Under the pieces are notes generated by a model. The model worked only from the letters and a program-made list of their open reading frames with translations. It searched no databases and was not told the origin of the DNA. Source: Phaeovulum molybdatiresistens (lineage in GTDB: Bacteria; Pseudomonadota; Alphaproteobacteria; Rhodobacterales; Rhodobacteraceae). Taken from it: a stretch of DNA of 64,000 bases. Of this stretch, positions 1 to 10,661 are shown piece by piece. The stretch lies in NCBI RefSeq assembly GCF_023544865.1, contig NZ_JAMJFX010000002.1, forward strand, positions 62,001 to 126,000, written 5' to 3'. Each line of letters opens with the position of its first letter. Within the stretch, counting starts at the first letter, position 1. The translations under genes were made by a program, and so were the position numbers.

Positions 1-1
1 A

Positions 2-793
2 CAGTTCGAACGCACGCTGATCATCGCCGACAAGGGCAGCTATGTCAGCTACCTGGAAGGCTGCACCGCGCCCAAGCGCGAGACCCATCAGCTGCATGCC
101 GCAGTGGTGGAAATCGTCATCCTTGAGGATGCCGAGGTGAAATATTCCACCGTCCAGAACTGGTATCCGGGCGATGAGGAAGGCCGCGGCGGCATCTACA
201 ACTTTGTCACCAAGCGCGCCGATTGCCGGGGCGACCGGGCCAAGGTGATGTGGACGCAGGTGGAAACCGGATCGGCGATCACCTGGAAATACCCCAGCTG
301 CATCCTGCGCGGCGAGGGCAGCCAGGGCGAGTTCTATTCGATCGCCATCGCCAACAACTGCCAGCAGGCCGATACCGGGACCAAGATGATCCATCTTGGC
401 AAGAACACCCGGTCGCGCATTGTTTCCAAAGGGATTTCTGCAGGACGCGCGCAGAACACCTATCGCGGTCTGGTGACGATGCATCCCAAGGCCAAGAACA
501 GCCGCAACTACACCCAGTGCGACAGCCTGCTGATCGGCGATCAATGCGGCGCGCATACGGTGCCCTATATCGAGGTCAAGAACAACTCGAGCCGGGTCGA
601 GCATGAGGCGACGACATCCAAGGTGGATGACGATCAGCTGTTCTATTGCCGCGCCCGCGGCATGGATGAGGAAGAGGCGGTGGCGCTGGTGGTCAACGGC
701 TTCTGCCGCGAAGTGCTGCAGGCGCTGCCGATGGAATTCGCCATGGAGGCGCAAAGCCTTGTCGCGATCAGCCTTGAAGGCTCGGTCGGGTAA
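2..793 (+). CDS. sufB: Fe-S cluster assembly scaffold SufB, C-terminal part (5' end outside window)
   Basis: SufB is the core of the cytosolic SufBC2D scaffold that builds Fe-S clusters from SufS-derived sulfur. The reading frame is open from the first base of the window and gives about 263 residues, roughly the C-terminal half of a ~475-500-residue protein. It carries the beta-helix core ([34 protein letters not shown]) and the C-terminal helical segment [17 protein letters not shown], whose Cys corresponds to the cluster-site Cys near residue 405 of E. coli SufB. It ends 18 bp before sufC in the same operon. The identity is secure; the true start is not visible. Confidence 0.97.
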   Translation, partial: QFERTLIIADKGSYVSYLEGCTAPKRETHQLHAAVVEIVILEDAEVKYSTVQNWYPGDEEGRGGIYNFVTKRADCRGDRAKVMWTQVETGSAITWKYPSCILRGEGSQGEFYSIAIANNCQQADTGTKMIHLGKNTRSRIVSKGISAGRAQNTYRGLVTMHPKAKNSRNYTQCDSLLIGDQCGAHTVPYIEVKNNSSRVEHEATTSKVDDDQLFYCRARGMDEEEAVALVVNGFCREVLQALPMEFAMEAQSLVAISLEGSVG

Positions 794-811
794 CGGATAC
801 GGGATAGAGAA

Positions 812-1567
812 ATGTTGGAAATCAAGAACCTGCACGTCAAACTTGAAGACGAAGACAAGCAGATCCTGAAAGGGGTCAACCTGACGGTGGAACCGGGCAA
901 GGTGCATGCGATCATGGGGCCGAACGGGTCGGGCAAATCGACGCTGTCCTATGTTCTGTCGGGCCGCGACGGCTATGAGGTGACCGAGGGCAGCGCGACG
1001 CTGGAAGGCGCCGACCTGCTGGAGATGGAGCCCGAGGAACGTGCCGCGGCGGGCCTGTTCCTGGCGTTTCAGTATCCGGTGGAAATTCCGGGCGTGGGCA
1101 ACATGACCTTCCTGCGCACCGCGGTGAACGCGCAGCGCAAGGCACGCGGGCAGGACGAACTGTCGGCGGGCGAGTTCCTGAAGGTGGTGCGCGAAAAGGC
1201 CAAGACGCTGAAGATCGACGCCGAGATGCTGAAGCGGCCGGTGAACGTGGGCTTCTCGGGCGGGGAAAAGAAGCGCAACGAGATCCTGCAAATGGCGATG
1301 CTGGAACCGAAGATGTGCATCCTGGATGAAACCGATTCCGGGCTGGACGTTGACGCGATGAAGCTGGTGGCCGATGGCGTGAACGCGCTGCGCGATGCGG
1401 GGCGGTCCTTCCTGGTTATCACGCATTATCAACGGCTTCTGGATCACATCAAACCCGATGTGGTGCATATCATGGCCGATGGCCGCATCATCCGCACCGG
1501 CGGGCCGGAACTGGCGCTGGAGGTCGAACAGAACGGCTATGCCGACATCCTGGCGGAGGCGCAGTGA
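812..1567 (+). CDS. sufC: Fe-S cluster assembly ATPase SufC
   Basis: This is the ABC-type ATPase that drives conformational change of the SufBC2D scaffold. At 251 residues it has the usual family length. Walker A GPNGSGKST lies at about residues 36-44, the signature FSGGEKKRNE near 150 and Walker B with CILDETDSGLD near 170; the ETDSGLD variant is typical of SufC. It follows sufB by 18 bp and its TGA overlaps the start of sufD, so it is translationally coupled to it. There are no membrane segments, so it is a cytosolic, non-transport ABC protein. Confidence 0.98.
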   Translation: MLEIKNLHVKLEDEDKQILKGVNLTVEPGKVHAIMGPNGSGKSTLSYVLSGRDGYEVTEGSATLEGADLLEMEPEERAAAGLFLAFQYPVEIPGVGNMTFLRTAVNAQRKARGQDELSAGEFLKVVREKAKTLKIDAEMLKRPVNVGFSGGEKKRNEILQMAMLEPKMCILDETDSGLDVDAMKLVADGVNALRDAGRSFLVITHYQRLLDHIKPDVVHIMADGRIIRTGGPELALEVEQNGYADILAEAQ

Positions 1568-2841
1568 TGGCGGCACCCCAGGCAAAGGCCAGCGCGCGGC
1601 TGGACGCGCTGCAAACGGGGCCGGGCTTTGGCGCGGCGCGGGCGGATGCGCTGGCGCGGTTGCGGGCGATGGGCCTGCCGGACCGGCGCGACGAATATTG
1701 GCGCTATACCGATCCGGCGACGCTGAACGTTCAGGCGGCGCCCGCCGCCCCGGTCTTTGATGCCAGCGATGAGGCGCCGCTGTTCGATGCGCTGGACCGG
1801 GTGAAGCTGGTCTTTGTCGATGGCGTCTTTGACCCGGCGGCATCCGATGATCCGGCGCTGGCCGGGGTTGAAATCCTGCGGTTGGCGGATGCGCCGGATA
1901 TTTCCTGGGCCAATGGGCTCTATGGCACGCTGGAAACCGCGGGTCAGACCCCGGTGGCGCGCCCCTTTGCGGCGTTGAACACGGCGGCGGCCACCGATGG
2001 CATCCTGATCCGCGCCACGGCCCGCGCGGCCAAGCCTGTTCATCTGATTTATATCCATGAATCAGAGACTTCGGATCCGATCCTTCACCATCTGGTGAAG
2101 GTCGAACCGGGCGCGGAACTGACGTTGCTGGAAACCGGCCCGGCCGGCGCGCGCTTCAACAAGGTGCTTGAGGTCGATGTGGCAACGGGCGGACGCTTTC
2201 ACCACGTGCAGGTCCAGGGGCGCGATCATCAGCGCCGGGCGGTGACGCATCTGTTCACGCGCGTCGCGGAAGAAGCGCTGTTCAAAAGCTTTACGCTGAC
2301 CGCCAATGGCGTGCTGACGCGCAATGAATGCGTGATCGACATCGCGGGCGACGATGCCGTGGCCCATGTCGCGGGCGCAGCCCTTGGCGATGGCGCGACC
2401 GGCGCGTTCCACCATGACGACACCGTCTTCATCACCCACGGGGCCGAGCGTGGCGAAAGCCGGCAGGTGTTCAAGAAGGTTCTGAAACACGGCGCGGTGG
2501 GCACCTTCCAGGGCAAGATCCTGGTCAAGCCCGGCGCGCAGAAGACCGACGGCTATCAGATCAGCCAGTCGTTGCTGCTGGATGATGACAGCCAGTTCCT
2601 GGCCAAGCCTGAACTGGAAATCTATGCCGATGACGTGAAGTGCAGCCACGGATCGACCACAGGCGCGCTGGATGAAACGGCGCTGTTCTACCTGCGTTCG
2701 CGCGGGGTGCCGCAGGAAGAGGCGGTGGCGCTGCTGGTGCTGTCCTTCCTGGCCGATGCCATCGCCGAGATCGAGGATGAGGACATCCAGGCCGAGATCG
2801 TCGCGCGGCTGGAAGCCTGGCTGTCCCGGCATCGCGGCTAG
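1567..2841 (+). CDS. sufD: Fe-S cluster assembly protein SufD
   Basis: SufD is the SufB paralogue that completes the scaffold. The protein is about 424 residues with the low-conservation N-terminal helical part followed by the beta-helix core (KTDGYQISQSLLLDDDSQF) and the C-terminal motif VKCSHGSTTGALDE. The His in CSHGST matches the cluster-site His of E. coli SufD. The sufC stop TGA shares its A with ATG at 1567; a GTG three bases earlier (1564) is an alternative start. The end DDDSQFLAKPELEIYADDV is diagnostic of SufB/SufD family proteins. Confidence 0.97.
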   Translation: MAAPQAKASARLDALQTGPGFGAARADALARLRAMGLPDRRDEYWRYTDPATLNVQAAPAAPVFDASDEAPLFDALDRVKLVFVDGVFDPAASDDPALAGVEILRLADAPDISWANGLYGTLETAGQTPVARPFAALNTAAATDGILIRATARAAKPVHLIYIHESETSDPILHHLVKVEPGAELTLLETGPAGARFNKVLEVDVATGGRFHHVQVQGRDHQRRAVTHLFTRVAEEALFKSFTLTANGVLTRNECVIDIAGDDAVAHVAGAALGDGATGAFHHDDTVFITHGAERGESRQVFKKVLKHGAVGTFQGKILVKPGAQKTDGYQISQSLLLDDDSQFLAKPELEIYADDVKCSHGSTTGALDETALFYLRSRGVPQEEAVALLVLSFLADAIAEIEDEDIQAEIVARLEAWLSRHRG

Positions 2842-2847
2842 GCGGGC

Positions 2848-3345
2848 ATGTCGGCGACCGATGACATCCTGCGCAGCTATCGCGCCCCGCGCGCGGTGAT
2901 GCGCAGTCTTCTGGCGCGGGGCCGGTCGGAACCGTGGGCGCTGTCGATCCTGCTGGCGGCGCTGGCGGTGATCTTTGTCGCGCAATGGCCGCGGCTGTCG
3001 CGCATCGCCCATCTGGACCCGGATCAGCCCCTGACGGGGCTGATGCTGGGCACGGGGCTGGCGGCGCTGGCGGCGTTGCCGGCATTCTACCTGCTGGCGG
3101 GGGCCAGCCATGTCATCGCGCGCGCGCTTGGCGGGCGGGGCAGCTTTTACGGCGCGCGGCTGGCGCTGTTCTGGGCGCTGCTGGCGGCCTCGCCGCTGAT
3201 GCTGTTGCAGGGGCTGGTGGCGGGGTTCATCGGCGCGGGCGCGCAGCTGACCTTTGTCAGCGCGGCGGTGGGCCTGGTCTTTGCCGCGATCTGGCTTGCG
3301 GCGCTGCGCGTGGCGGAATTCGAACATCCCGGCGGAGGTGCCTGA
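2848..3345 (+). CDS. Small membrane protein in suf operon, Yip1-like
   Basis: A 165-residue protein with about four hydrophobic segments (near residues 31-48, 68-88, 105-125 and 132-150) after a short charged N-terminus. The spacing of helices and the ALGGRGSFYGARLALFWALL stretch resemble Yip1-domain membrane proteins. It starts 6 bp after sufD and its TGA shares a base with the ATG of a second membrane protein, so it is clearly a member of the suf transcript. No catalytic motif is visible. A role in Suf function is suggested only by position. Confidence 0.8.
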   Translation: MSATDDILRSYRAPRAVMRSLLARGRSEPWALSILLAALAVIFVAQWPRLSRIAHLDPDQPLTGLMLGTGLAALAALPAFYLLAGASHVIARALGGRGSFYGARLALFWALLAASPLMLLQGLVAGFIGAGAQLTFVSAAVGLVFAAIWLAALRVAEFEHPGGGA

Positions 3346-3935
3346 TGGAGCTGCGGTTTTCGGTTCTGCTGGATCTGATCCGCCAGTCGGTTCTGGACCC
3401 GAACGGGGCGGTGGCGCGGCTGCTGGGGCTGGGCGTGCCGATGCAGGGGCGCATTCTGGGACTGGCCATCGTCATGGTGCTGTCGGCAGCGTTGGCAACG
3501 CTGTCGCAGATGGCGCTGGCGCTGGCGACGGGCGGGCAGATCCGGGTTTCGGCGGCATCGCCGGTTGTTCTGGCGCTGATGCAGGGTGCGCTGCTGGTTT
3601 ACGGCGCCTGGGCGATCGCCTTCTTTGGCCAGCGCATGGGCGGGCGCGGCACATTCGCCGATGCGCTTTTGCTGGTGGTCTGGATGGAATTCGTCCTGAT
3701 CGTCGGGCAGATGGTGCAATTCGTGCTGATGTTCCTGTTCCCGATGGTCGGCATGGTGCTGACGATGGTGTTGCTGGGGCTGATGGGCTGGCTGTTGGTC
3801 CGCTTCACTGCGGCGCTGCATGGCTTTACCAATCTCGCGCTGGTCGCGCTGGCGGTGGTCGGGATCTTCATCGGCAGCGCGCTTGTATTCGGCATCGTCA
3901 TGATGTCGTTCGGAATTTTCCCCGTCCCCGCATAG
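3345..3935 (+). CDS. Yip1-family membrane protein in suf operon
   Basis: 196 residues, starting at the ATG that overlaps the stop of the preceding gene (TGATG). There are about five strongly hydrophobic helices (near residues 36-58, 68-88, 105-130, 132-150, 160-190). Both this and the upstream protein contain a GGRGTF/GGRGSF turn after the second helix followed by a hydrophobic W-rich helix, suggesting they are diverged sister genes. Yip1-domain proteins are integral membrane proteins of largely unknown function in bacteria. It lies 22 bp before sufS and is cotranscribed with it. Confidence 0.8.
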   Translation: MELRFSVLLDLIRQSVLDPNGAVARLLGLGVPMQGRILGLAIVMVLSAALATLSQMALALATGGQIRVSAASPVVLALMQGALLVYGAWAIAFFGQRMGGRGTFADALLLVVWMEFVLIVGQMVQFVLMFLFPMVGMVLTMVLLGLMGWLLVRFTAALHGFTNLALVALAVVGIFIGSALVFGIVMMSFGIFPVPA

Positions 3936-3957
3936 CGCGGGACTACAGGAGCCTGTC

Positions 3958-5178
3958 ATGTATGACGTTGCCAAGATCCGCGCCGATTTCCCGATCCTTA
4001 GCCGCACGGTGAATGGCAAGCCGCTGGTCTATCTGGACAATGGCGCATCGGCGCAAAAGCCCGCTTGCGTCATCGAGGCGGTGACGCGCGGTTACGCGGA
4101 AGAATATGCCAATGTTCACCGTGGCTTGCACTATCTTTCGAACCTGGCCACCGAAAAGTATGAGGCCGTGCGCGGCATCATCGCGCGCTTTCTGAACGCG
4201 CCCTCGGCCGAGGAGATCGTCTTCACCTCGGGCACGACCGAGGCGATCAACCTGGTGTCCTATGGCTGGGCCGCGCCGCGGCTGCAGGCGGGCGATGAAA
4301 TCGTGCTGTCGCTGCTGGAACATCACGCCAATATCGTGCCCTGGCATTTCCTGCGCGAACGGCAGGGCGTGGTGCTGAAATGGGTCGAACCCGAAGCTGA
4401 CGGGTCGCTGGACCCGGCGAAGGTGCTGGCCGCGATCGGCCCGCGCACGCGGCTTGTGTCGGTCACGCATATGTCGAACGTGCTGGGCACGCTGGTCGAT
4501 GTCGCGGCGATCTGCAAAGGCGCGCGGGCGGCGGGCGTTCCGGTTCTGGTCGATGGCTCGCAGGCGGCGGTTCACATGCCGGTGGATGTGGCCGCGATCG
4601 GCTGTGATTTCTATGCGATCACCGGACATAAGCTTTATGGGCCAAGCGGTTCCGGCGCGATCTTCATCCGGCAGGAGAGGATGGAGGAGATGCGCCCCTT
4701 CCTGGGCGGCGGCGACATGATCGACACGGTCACGCGCGACAGCGTCACCTATGCCCGCCCGCCGATGCGGTTTGAGGCCGGCACCCCCGGCATCGTGCAG
4801 CAGATCGGGCTGGGCGTGGCGCTGGACTATCTGATGGGCGTCGGCATGGACAAGATCGCCGCGCATGAGGCGGACCTGCGTGATTACGCGCTGGAACGGT
4901 TCAAGGGGCTGAACTGGCTGAAGGTTCAGGGCGCGGCCCCGCATCGCGGCGCGATCTTTTCGCTGACGCTGGCGGGGGCGGCCCATGCGCATGACATCTC
5001 GACCGTGCTGGACAAGCGCGGCATCGCGGTGCGCGCGGGCACGCATTGCGCCATGCCCCTGATGCAGCATCTGGGCCTGTCGGCGACGGCGCGGGCCTCT
5101 TTCGCGATGTATAATACCCGCGAAGAGGTCGATGCGCTGATTTCGGCGCTGGAACTGTGTCACGATCTGTTTGGCTGA
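3958..5178 (+). CDS. sufS: Cysteine desulfurase SufS
   Basis: PLP enzyme that converts L-cysteine to alanine and an enzyme-bound persulfide, feeding sulfur to SufBCD. At 406 residues it has the length of group II desulfurases. The PLP lysine is in ITGHKLYGPSG (K225) and the persulfide cysteine in RAGTHCAMPL (C364) with the short group II loop. The start ATG is preceded by an AGGAG at 3947-3951. It is the last gene of the suf operon here; no sufE, sufU, sufT or sufA follows, unlike many alphaproteobacterial clusters. Confidence 0.97.
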   Translation: MYDVAKIRADFPILSRTVNGKPLVYLDNGASAQKPACVIEAVTRGYAEEYANVHRGLHYLSNLATEKYEAVRGIIARFLNAPSAEEIVFTSGTTEAINLVSYGWAAPRLQAGDEIVLSLLEHHANIVPWHFLRERQGVVLKWVEPEADGSLDPAKVLAAIGPRTRLVSVTHMSNVLGTLVDVAAICKGARAAGVPVLVDGSQAAVHMPVDVAAIGCDFYAITGHKLYGPSGSGAIFIRQERMEEMRPFLGGGDMIDTVTRDSVTYARPPMRFEAGTPGIVQQIGLGVALDYLMGVGMDKIAAHEADLRDYALERFKGLNWLKVQGAAPHRGAIFSLTLAGAAHAHDISTVLDKRGIAVRAGTHCAMPLMQHLGLSATARASFAMYNTREEVDALISALELCHDLFG

Positions 5179-5232
5179 TCCCGACGCGGCCAGGCATCGG
5201 CGCCATGGGGCCCAAGATCCGTCCGGACCCCA

Positions 5233-6032
<800 letters not shown>

Positions 6033-6330
6033 TTCGTTCGCCTGTCCTGCCAGTTCCTGCCGCCCGGTTCGGCGGCTCTGCCGGGTTACCCCCGCCAGAT
6101 GCGAAGTTTATGGCACAGTGTGATTCTCAGACCAACCTCTGATTTGCGCTGTTCCCACGAAGACCAGCCTGATCGGCGGTATTTTGCTGAAATCCGGCCA
6201 TCTGTTGCGCCGCAGCATCGAAATCTGGCGGCTGTGGCGCAATCGGGCGCCAGCCGTGGGGTCGGTCTGGACAGCGCGCGCGAATTCAAGGAAGCTGAAA
6301 TTTAAGGGAAATCGGCAGTTTGGGGTGATC

Positions 6331-7932
6331 ATGGGCCAGGTTGGGCGGCTTCGGACGTGGGTTGCGGCGGCGGCGGTGCTGGCGGCGGCGGGCGGGGCGG
6401 TCAGTTCCGCGGCGCAGGAACTGCCGGTCTTTGCGCAGGCCCTGGCCGAGCGGGCCCTGGCCGATCCCGCGCTGCAGGCATTCTACGCCGCGCGCGGCCA
6501 TGCGCCGATCTGGACCGGGGCCGAGGATTCGGCCCGCCGCGCGGCGTTCTTTGCCGCGCTGGATCAGGCGGTGCATCACGGCCTGCCCGTGGCCCGCTAT
6601 GACGCGGCCGGGTTGCGCGCGCGCTTTGCCACGATCCGGTCCGAACGCGAACGCGGGATGCTGGAGGCGGCGATGTCGGGCGCCTTCCTGGCCTATGCGC
6701 GTGACATGCAGTCGGGCGTGCTGGACCCCACGACAATCGACAGCGGCATCGTGCGTGACATCGCGCGCCCCGATCCGCTGGATCTGCTGAGCCGGTTCGC
6801 GGCCGCGGAGCCCGAGGCGTTTTTCCGCGCGCTGGTGCCCGCGGCGCCGCAATATGCGCAATTGATGAAGGCGCGGCTGGATCTGGCGGCGGTCATCGCG
6901 CGCGGCGGCTGGGGCGCGCCGGTGCCGGGCAAGACCCTGCGTCCGGGCGACAGCGGGCCGGCGGTGATCGCGCTGCGCGACCGGCTGGTGGCGATAGGCT
7001 ATCTGCCGCGGTCCGCCGTGGCCAGTTTCGATGGCTCGATCCAGAAGGCGGTGCAGCAGTTTCAGATCGACCACGGGCTGACATCCGATGGCGTCGCCGG
7101 TGAGGGCACCCTGGCCGAGATCAACCGCCCGCCGCATGATCGGCTGAAGGCGGTGACCGTGGCGCTGGAACGGATGCGCTGGATGAACGGGATGGACCTT
7201 GGCGACCGGCACATCTGGGTCAACATCACCGATTTCTCGGTCCGGGTGGTGGATGACGGTAAGGTCAGCTTTGAATCGGTGACCGTCGTGGGCGAAACCA
7301 AACACGACCGGCGCACCCCGGAATTTTCCGACCAGATGGAATTTATGGTGGTCAATCCCACCTGGAACGTGCCGCGATCCATCACGGTCAAGGAATATCT
7401 GCCGATGATGAAGCGCAACCCCAATGCGGCGGGGCATATCAACATCATCGACAGCCGTGGCCGGGTTGTGCCGCGGTCTGCGATCAACTTTGCCGCCTAT
7501 ACCGAGCGCAGCTTTCCCTTCCAGATGAAGCAACCGCCTTCGGATGGTAATGCGCTGGGGCTGGTGAAGTTCATGTTCCCCAACAAGTACAACATCTATC
7601 TGCATGATACGCCGTCGAAATCCTTGTTTGACCGTGAGGTGCGGGCGTTCTCGCATGGCTGTGTGCGGGTGGGGCAGCCCTTCGATCTGGCCTATGTGCT
7701 TCTGGGCGCGCAAAGCCCCGATCCGCAGGGGGAATTCCGCCGTCATCTGAACACGGGGCGCGAAACCACGGTGATGCTGGACCGCCCGGTTCCGGTGCAT
7801 CTGGTCTATTACACCGCCTGGCCCACGCCGCGCGGGCGGATCGAATACCGGCGCGACATCTATGGGCGGGACGGCGCGCTTTTCGACGCGCTGGCCCGGG
7901 CCGGGGTGGAATTGCCGGGCGCGGACAGCTAA
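6331..7932 (+). CDS. L,D-transpeptidase, YcbB/LdtD-like
   Basis: 533 residues from ATG 6331, chosen because a clean signal peptide ([18 protein letters not shown], cleavage near SSAAQ) follows directly; the frame is open further upstream without signal-like sequence. Order: signal peptide; N-terminal scaffold domain; peptidoglycan-binding domain ([17 protein letters not shown], residues ~205-260); YkuD catalytic domain with SHGCVRVG, catalytic Cys at about residue 444. LdtD-type enzymes make 3-3 cross-links in periplasmic murein. The divergent partner at 5472-6032 is the probable opposing hydrolase. Confidence 0.93.
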   Translation: MGQVGRLRTWVAAAAVLAAAGGAVSSAAQELPVFAQALAERALADPALQAFYAARGHAPIWTGAEDSARRAAFFAALDQAVHHGLPVARYDAAGLRARFATIRSERERGMLEAAMSGAFLAYARDMQSGVLDPTTIDSGIVRDIARPDPLDLLSRFAAAEPEAFFRALVPAAPQYAQLMKARLDLAAVIARGGWGAPVPGKTLRPGDSGPAVIALRDRLVAIGYLPRSAVASFDGSIQKAVQQFQIDHGLTSDGVAGEGTLAEINRPPHDRLKAVTVALERMRWMNGMDLGDRHIWVNITDFSVRVVDDGKVSFESVTVVGETKHDRRTPEFSDQMEFMVVNPTWNVPRSITVKEYLPMMKRNPNAAGHINIIDSRGRVVPRSAINFAAYTERSFPFQMKQPPSDGNALGLVKFMFPNKYNIYLHDTPSKSLFDREVRAFSHGCVRVGQPFDLAYVLLGAQSPDPQGEFRRHLNTGRETTVMLDRPVPVHLVYYTAWPTPRGRIEYRRDIYGRDGALFDALARAGVELPGADS

Positions 7933-7979
7933 ATCGGAAGGGCGGGCGCAGCAGGCGCCCCCAGCCTGGAAGGCCCGAC

Positions 7980-9083
7980 ATGGCGCATACAGTTGCACAG
8001 ATTGCCAAGGCCCTTGGGGCCAGGGCGGAAGGCGACCTCTCGATCCGGATCGAGGGCGCCGCGGAACCGGCGGCGGCGGGCCCGGCGCAGCTGGCGCTGG
8101 CGATGGACCCGAAATATGCCGAAGGTCTGGCGCAGGGATCGGCGCGCGCCGCGATGCTGTGGGACGGCGCGGATTGGCAGGCGTTGGGGCTGCAGGCGGC
8201 GATCTTCGTGGCGCGCCCGCGTCTGGCGATGGCGGGGCTGAGCCGGGTCTTTGATCCCGGCCCCGAAATCGCGCCGGGGACGCATCCGTCCGCCATCATC
8301 GACGCTTCGGCCCAGATCGGGGAAGGCGCGGCGATCGGCCCCTTCGTGGTGATCGGGCGCGGGGTGGTGATCGGGCCGCGCGTGCGCATCGCCGCCCATG
8401 TCAGCATTGCCGAAGGTGCGGTGATCGGCGCCGATGCCCTGATCTTGCAGGGCGCGCGGATCGGCGCGCGGGTCAGCATCGGGGATCGGTTCATCTGCCA
8501 CCCCGGCGCGGTGGTGGGGGCGGACGGCTTTTCCTTTGTCACGCCGGAAAAATCCGGGGTCGAGGAAATCCGCCAGACGCTTGGCACACGCGACGAAATC
8601 CGCGCCCAAAGCTGGACGCGCATCCATTCGTTGGGCACGGTCCAGATCGGCGACGATGTGGAACTGGGCGCCAATGCCACGATCGACCGGGGCACCGTGC
8701 GCGCCACGGTGATCGGACACGGGACCAAGCTGGATAACCTGGTGCATGTGGGCCACAACGTGCAGGTCGGGCGCGATTGTCTTTTGTGCGGGCAGGTGGG
8801 GATCGCCGGGTCGTCGCGCATCGGCGACCGGGTGGTGCTGGCGGGGCAATGCGGGGTGTCGGACAATATCTTCGTGGGCGATGACGTGATCGCGGGCGGC
8901 GCGACCAAGATCTTTTCCAACGCGCCCGCGGGGCGGGTTCTGCTGGGATCGCCGGCGCTGAAGATGGAAACCCATGTCGAGGCGTGGAAAAACATCCGCC
9001 GGCTGGGCCGGTTGTTCGCGCAGGTGGCCGAGCTTCGGGAAACCGTTACAAAGATGAGCCAGAAGAACGGGACGGAGCAATAA
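7980..9083 (+). CDS. lpxD: UDP-3-O-acylglucosamine N-acyltransferase, LpxD family
   Basis: LpxD adds a hydroxyacyl chain from acyl-ACP to the 2-amino group of UDP-3-O-acyl-glucosamine in lipid A synthesis. 367 residues: N-terminal uridine-binding domain (~1-100), a left-handed beta-helix of hexapeptide repeats (~105-320, many [IV]G..[AV].I units) and a C-terminal helix. The catalytic His is in [11 protein letters not shown] (about H259). It is not in the usual bamA-lpxD-fabZ-lpxA-lpxB setting but heads a unit with an ACP and a ketosynthase, so it is probably a second, specialised paralogue. ACP starts 3 bp after its stop. Confidence 0.9.
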   Translation: MAHTVAQIAKALGARAEGDLSIRIEGAAEPAAAGPAQLALAMDPKYAEGLAQGSARAAMLWDGADWQALGLQAAIFVARPRLAMAGLSRVFDPGPEIAPGTHPSAIIDASAQIGEGAAIGPFVVIGRGVVIGPRVRIAAHVSIAEGAVIGADALILQGARIGARVSIGDRFICHPGAVVGADGFSFVTPEKSGVEEIRQTLGTRDEIRAQSWTRIHSLGTVQIGDDVELGANATIDRGTVRATVIGHGTKLDNLVHVGHNVQVGRDCLLCGQVGIAGSSRIGDRVVLAGQCGVSDNIFVGDDVIAGGATKIFSNAPAGRVLLGSPALKMETHVEAWKNIRRLGRLFAQVAELRETVTKMSQKNGTEQ

Positions 9084-9086
9084 CAC

Positions 9087-9362
9087 ATGAGCCTGACCGT
9101 GTCCGAACAGATCATTGCCATCCTGGCCCGCGAAGCGGTGCTGGACCCCCATGAAGTGCGCCCCGAGATGACGATCGAGGATCTGGGCCTCGACAGTCTG
9201 GGCCTGGTCGAGACGATCTTTGCGATCGAGGAGACCTTTGACATTTCCGTGCCCTTCAACGCCAACGACCCCGCGCAGGGGGATTTCGACATTTCCTCGG
9301 TGGGGGCGATCGTGGCGGCGGTGGAACGGCTGATCGCCGCGCGGGGGGCCGCGCTTGCCTGA
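9087..9362 (+). CDS. Acyl carrier protein (specialised)
   Basis: 91 residues, acidic, with the 4'-phosphopantetheine attachment motif LGLDSLGLVE (Ser 37). The sequence is not that of housekeeping AcpP (no DSLD.VEL.M), pointing to a dedicated carrier. It lies between lpxD (3-bp gap) and a ketosynthase with which its 3' end overlaps by 8 bp. Known parallel: AcpXL in rhizobia carries very-long-chain acyl groups for lipid A, but this protein differs in sequence and neighbours. A role as the donor carrier for the adjacent LpxD is inferred. Confidence 0.9.
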   Translation: MSLTVSEQIIAILAREAVLDPHEVRPEMTIEDLGLDSLGLVETIFAIEETFDISVPFNANDPAQGDFDISSVGAIVAAVERLIAARGAALA

Positions 9363-10575
9363 GGGGCTGCGCCGGGTCGTCATTACAGGCGCGGGCACGG
9401 TCAACGCGCTGGGGCGCGACGTGCCCGAAACGCTGGCCGCCATGGCCGAGGGGCGCTGTGGCATCGGCGATCTGGATATCGAGGATGCCGATCGGCTAAG
9501 CGTGCGCATCGGCGGCCAGGTCAAGGGCTGGGTGCCCGAAAACCTGTTCGATGCCAAGGCCCTGGCCTTTTATGACCGGGTCACGCAATTCGCGCTGGTC
9601 GCCGCGCGTGAGGCGGTGGCACAAGCGGGGCTGAATTTCGCGGGCGATCTGGGCTTGCGGTCGGGCGTGGTCATGGGCTCGGCCGGGGGCGGGGTCGGCA
9701 CCTGGAACGACTCGTTCCGCGCGGTCTATGCGATGGGCAAGAACCGCGTGCATCCCTTTGTCGTGCCGCGGCTGATGAACAATGCCGCCGCCAGCCATAT
9801 CGCGATGGAATTCGGGCTGATGGGGCCGGCGTTCTCGGTTTCGACCGCCTGCGCCAGTTCGAACCATGCGATGGGGCTGGCGTTTCAGATGGTGCGGTCG
9901 GGGGCGGCGCCGGTGATGCTGACCGGCGGGGCCGAGGCGATGCTGTGTTTCGGCGGCATCAAGGCTTGGGAGGGCTTGCGCGTGATGTCGCGCGACGGCT
10001 GCCGCCCATTCTGCGCCAGCCGCAACGGCATGGTCCAGGGCGAGGGCGCCGGGGTCTTTGTGCTGGAAGATTACGACCACGCCCGCGCCCGTGGGGCCGA
10101 TATCCTGGCCGAGGTTTCGGGCTTTGCGATGACCTCGGATGCGGGCGATATCGTCATGCCGTCGATGCAGGGGGCGGCGCGGGCGATCACCGGGGCGTTG
10201 CAGGATGCGGGCTTTGACCCGGCAACCGTGGCCTATGTCAACGCGCATGGCACCGGCACCGCGGCCAATGACCGGACCGAGACGGCGGCGATCCGCGCGG
10301 CCTTTGGCGCCGCGGCCGAGGGGGTGGCGCTGTCGTCAACCAAGGCGATGCATGGCCATTGCATCGGCGGCACCGGCGCGGTCGAGCTGCTGGCCTGCCT
10401 GATGGCGCTGCGCGACGGGATCGTGGCGCCGACCATCGGCTATCAGCGCCCCGACCCCGAATGTGATCTGGATGTGGTGCCCAATACCGCGCGCGAGATG
10501 CGAGTGGATCGGGCGCTGTCCAATGCCTTCGCCTTTGGCGGGCTGAACGCGGTGCTGGCCTTGCAGCGGATCTGA
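9355..10575 (+). CDS. Beta-ketoacyl-ACP synthase, FabF/KAS-II-like
   Basis: 406 residues beginning at TTG 9355, overlapping the ACP gene by 8 bp; no ATG lies near the conserved N-terminus RRVVITGAGTVNALG. The Claisen-condensing triad is complete: Cys166 in STACASSNHA, His298 in NAHGTGTAANDRTE and His335 in MHGHCIGGTGA. Such enzymes elongate acyl-ACP with malonyl-ACP. Its tight link to a dedicated ACP and LpxD suggests it makes a specific acyl chain for lipid A or a related glycolipid rather than serving bulk fatty acid synthesis. Confidence 0.9.
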   Translation: MPEGLRRVVITGAGTVNALGRDVPETLAAMAEGRCGIGDLDIEDADRLSVRIGGQVKGWVPENLFDAKALAFYDRVTQFALVAAREAVAQAGLNFAGDLGLRSGVVMGSAGGGVGTWNDSFRAVYAMGKNRVHPFVVPRLMNNAAASHIAMEFGLMGPAFSVSTACASSNHAMGLAFQMVRSGAAPVMLTGGAEAMLCFGGIKAWEGLRVMSRDGCRPFCASRNGMVQGEGAGVFVLEDYDHARARGADILAEVSGFAMTSDAGDIVMPSMQGAARAITGALQDAGFDPATVAYVNAHGTGTAANDRTETAAIRAAFGAAAEGVALSSTKAMHGHCIGGTGAVELLACLMALRDGIVAPTIGYQRPDPECDLDVVPNTAREMRVDRALSNAFAFGGLNAVLALQRI

Positions 10576-10602
10576 CCGGCGAACGGCAGGGGCCGCAATG
10601 GA

Positions 10603-10629
10603 AAACGCCGCCCGTTCGGGGCGGCGTTT
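10603..10629. terminator. Bidirectional terminator between ketosynthase and IalB-like genes
   Basis: Perfect 11-bp stem AAACGCCGCCC / GGGCGGCGTTT with a 5-nt loop (GTTCG), placed between the 3' ends of two convergent genes. Short T runs lie on both sides. Confidence 0.75.
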
Positions 10630-10661
10630 CAATCTGTCATCGGGCGCGTCTGTGTCGCGGA

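Noticed and set aside
2934..3935. Longer 333-codon reading starting at 2934 for the second membrane protein
   Set aside because: Its first 137 codons are an out-of-frame shadow of the upstream gene (Gly/Ala-rich noise); real coding starts at ATG 3345 in the TGATG overlap.
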